Origin: Gemmatimonadota bacterium
Lineage (GTDB): Bacteria; Gemmatimonadota; Gemmatimonadetes; Longimicrobiales; Gaopeijiaceae
NCBI GenBank assembly: GCA_013002885.1
Contig: JABDLS010000029.1
Span: 1-40,333 of the forward strand
Length of the DNA stretch: 40,333 nt
Direction of reading: 5' to 3'
Shown: piece by piece, positions 39,603 to 40,333 of the stretch
Layout: each line of letters opens with the position of its first letter
Numbering within the stretch: the stretch's first letter is position 1
Position numbers and translations under genes: made by a program
The notes under the pieces: model-generated
What the model was told of the DNA's origin: nothing
The model's input: only the letters and a program-made list of their open reading frames with translations
Databases searched by the model: none

Positions 39603-39655
39603 GGGGTCGAGCGACCGGGATCGGCCCTCGGCCTGGCCGGTGAGTGAAGGGTCGA
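39577..39655 (+). repeat. Imperfect tandem duplication across a gene end
   Basis: CGGCCCTCGGCTTGGCCGGC (from 39577) and CGGCCCTCGGCCTGGCCGGT (from 39622) each continue with a G-G-G-T-C-G-A-rich stretch, giving two copies about 34 bp long at a 45-bp offset. The first copy includes the stop codon of the glycosyltransferase gene. A weaker third copy precedes it. Confidence 0.65.
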
Positions 39656-39777
39656 TGCCTGCCGCCGGGTAGCGGTCGTGCCCGCCTACGGCTGGAGGAA
39701 GTTCTTGCGCCCCCTCGTCTCGGAGATCAGCGTGGACCCCCAGGGACGACGATGACGCGCTGGTAGGGGGCGGACCG

Positions 39778-40329
39778 ATGCGGACCATTCTGCGACGGAT
39801 GTGTGCGGCGATCGGCTTGTCGTCCGTCGTGGGTGCGTGCGCTCTGGCCCTGCCTCCCGAACGCCCGTCCCCGACCGTTCTCGGGTGCTTCGCCATGGAG
39901 TCCGACGTCCCGAGCTCGTTCGCCGACACCCTCGGATACGAACTCCCCGAATTCTTCAGTCTCTCCGTCACGTCGTCGGGCCAGTGGCTCTTTCTCCCGA
40001 CCGACGAGGAGTGGGCCCCCACCTGGTCTCACCACGGCCGCATGCCCTCCGACGCGGCACGGCGCCGGCACTTCATTCGCGCCGGACAGGACGATCCAGA
40101 AACGCTGGGCCATATTCCCGGCGATTCGATCGACATCGTCTTCCCCGGGCCGATCGGCAGCGTGGTCGTCCGGCTCGGAGGAGAGGGCGAAGTCGCCGGG
40201 GGACGAGCCGCCTACGCCCTCCCCAACCAGCCCGAAGCCGACCTTCTGCTAGGATCTCGCGTGTCGGTCTCGAGGGCGAGCTGCGAACGAGTCCCCCTGG
40301 GGCTCCAACGGACGCGGTATGCGAACTGA
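39778..40329 (+). CDS. Exported protein, unknown
   Basis: The 183-residue protein has an N-terminal signal (MRTILRRMCAAIGLSSVVGA) with a possible lipobox at VVGACA. The rest is likely beta-rich (FSLSVTSSGQWLFLPTDEEW, IDIVFPGPIGSVVVRLGGEG) with Cys in VLGCFAME and RASCERVP. No family is recognised. It is complete in the window, ending four bases before the right edge. The 175 bases before it hold the tandem duplication and no other gene. Confidence 0.65.
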   Translation: MRTILRRMCAAIGLSSVVGACALALPPERPSPTVLGCFAMESDVPSSFADTLGYELPEFFSLSVTSSGQWLFLPTDEEWAPTWSHHGRMPSDAARRRHFIRAGQDDPETLGHIPGDSIDIVFPGPIGSVVVRLGGEGEVAGGRAAYALPNQPEADLLLGSRVSVSRASCERVPLGLQRTRYAN

Positions 40330-40333
40330 TCCG

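Noticed and set aside
38733-40022. Open frame of 429 codons antisense to the glycosyltransferase and exported-protein genes
   Set aside because: Repeats in its translation derive from the DNA tandem duplication; it crosses two real genes and has no SD.
1-40333. CRISPR array, insertion sequence or integrase gene
   Set aside because: No regularly spaced direct repeats with unique spacers, no transposase motif and no tyrosine recombinase R-H-R-Y pattern were seen in any frame.

Overview
The window is GC-rich double-stranded bacterial DNA, coding on both strands. Several traits together point to a member of the Gemmatimonadota or a close relative: a PadR regulator translationally coupled to a very long duplicated-FtsX (ADOP-type) permease, a six-bladed beta-propeller lipoprotein, many secreted hydrolases, and a repeated family of short anchored proteins with a V-x-I-V-x-S-I-L-L-A-F-x-I-D-A motif. 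No rRNA, ribosomal protein or other phylogenetic marker is present, so this assignment is inference.

Left part (about 1-6.1 kb): a chromosomal integron-type gene-cassette array seen without its integrase. Genes end in or beside TAAC motifs that open imperfect palindromes (attC sites, two sequence types, about 100-157 bp). These close with G-T-T-R-R-R-Y-like motifs just before the next gene. Cassette contents are an orphan HigA antitoxin, an anchored protein (family copy 1), a YdjM-like membrane protein with an apparent ATT start, a VapBC pair with its own leaderless promoter, an AbrB/PIN toxin-antitoxin pair in inverted orientation, and a small P-loop kinase. The first gene, an alpha/beta hydrolase, runs in from outside the window.

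Decayed accessory zone (about 6.1-16.7 kb): weaker attC-like sequences continue near 8.6, 9.7 and 12.5 kb. Between them lie a membrane adenylate cyclase, three more copies of the anchored family, an acidic lipoprotein, an SGNH hydrolase, a nitrilase, a DUF1059 protein and a metal-dependent amidohydrolase. Gene debris is frequent: a truncated metallo-beta-lactamase-fold gene, a frameshifted secreted protein, a GNAT tail, and two tRNA T-arm remnants.

Middle (16.7-25.6 kb): a BNR/Asp-box propeller converges on a MarR regulator. That regulator diverges from a cyclase-DUF1330-TrpF-like-kinase run across four copies of the operator C-T-T-G-A-N-N-T-C-A-A-G. A fifth anchored-family protein, a 52-residue ORF, an alpha/beta hydrolase, a polytopic membrane protein and a Tat-exported RspA-like enolase-superfamily enzyme follow.

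Right part (25.6-40.3 kb): this looks like ordinary chromosome. PadR and the ADOP permease form a coupled operon behind a perfect 22-bp palindrome and are followed by the propeller lipoprotein. A MarR gene with a near-consensus leaderless promoter precedes yceI. A strong bidirectional hairpin separates yceI from a glycine-zipper protein. Then come an alpha/beta hydrolase-membrane protein-ankyrin run, a TspO protein behind an S8 protease lipoprotein, two overlapping glycosyltransferase-like genes, and a small exported protein.
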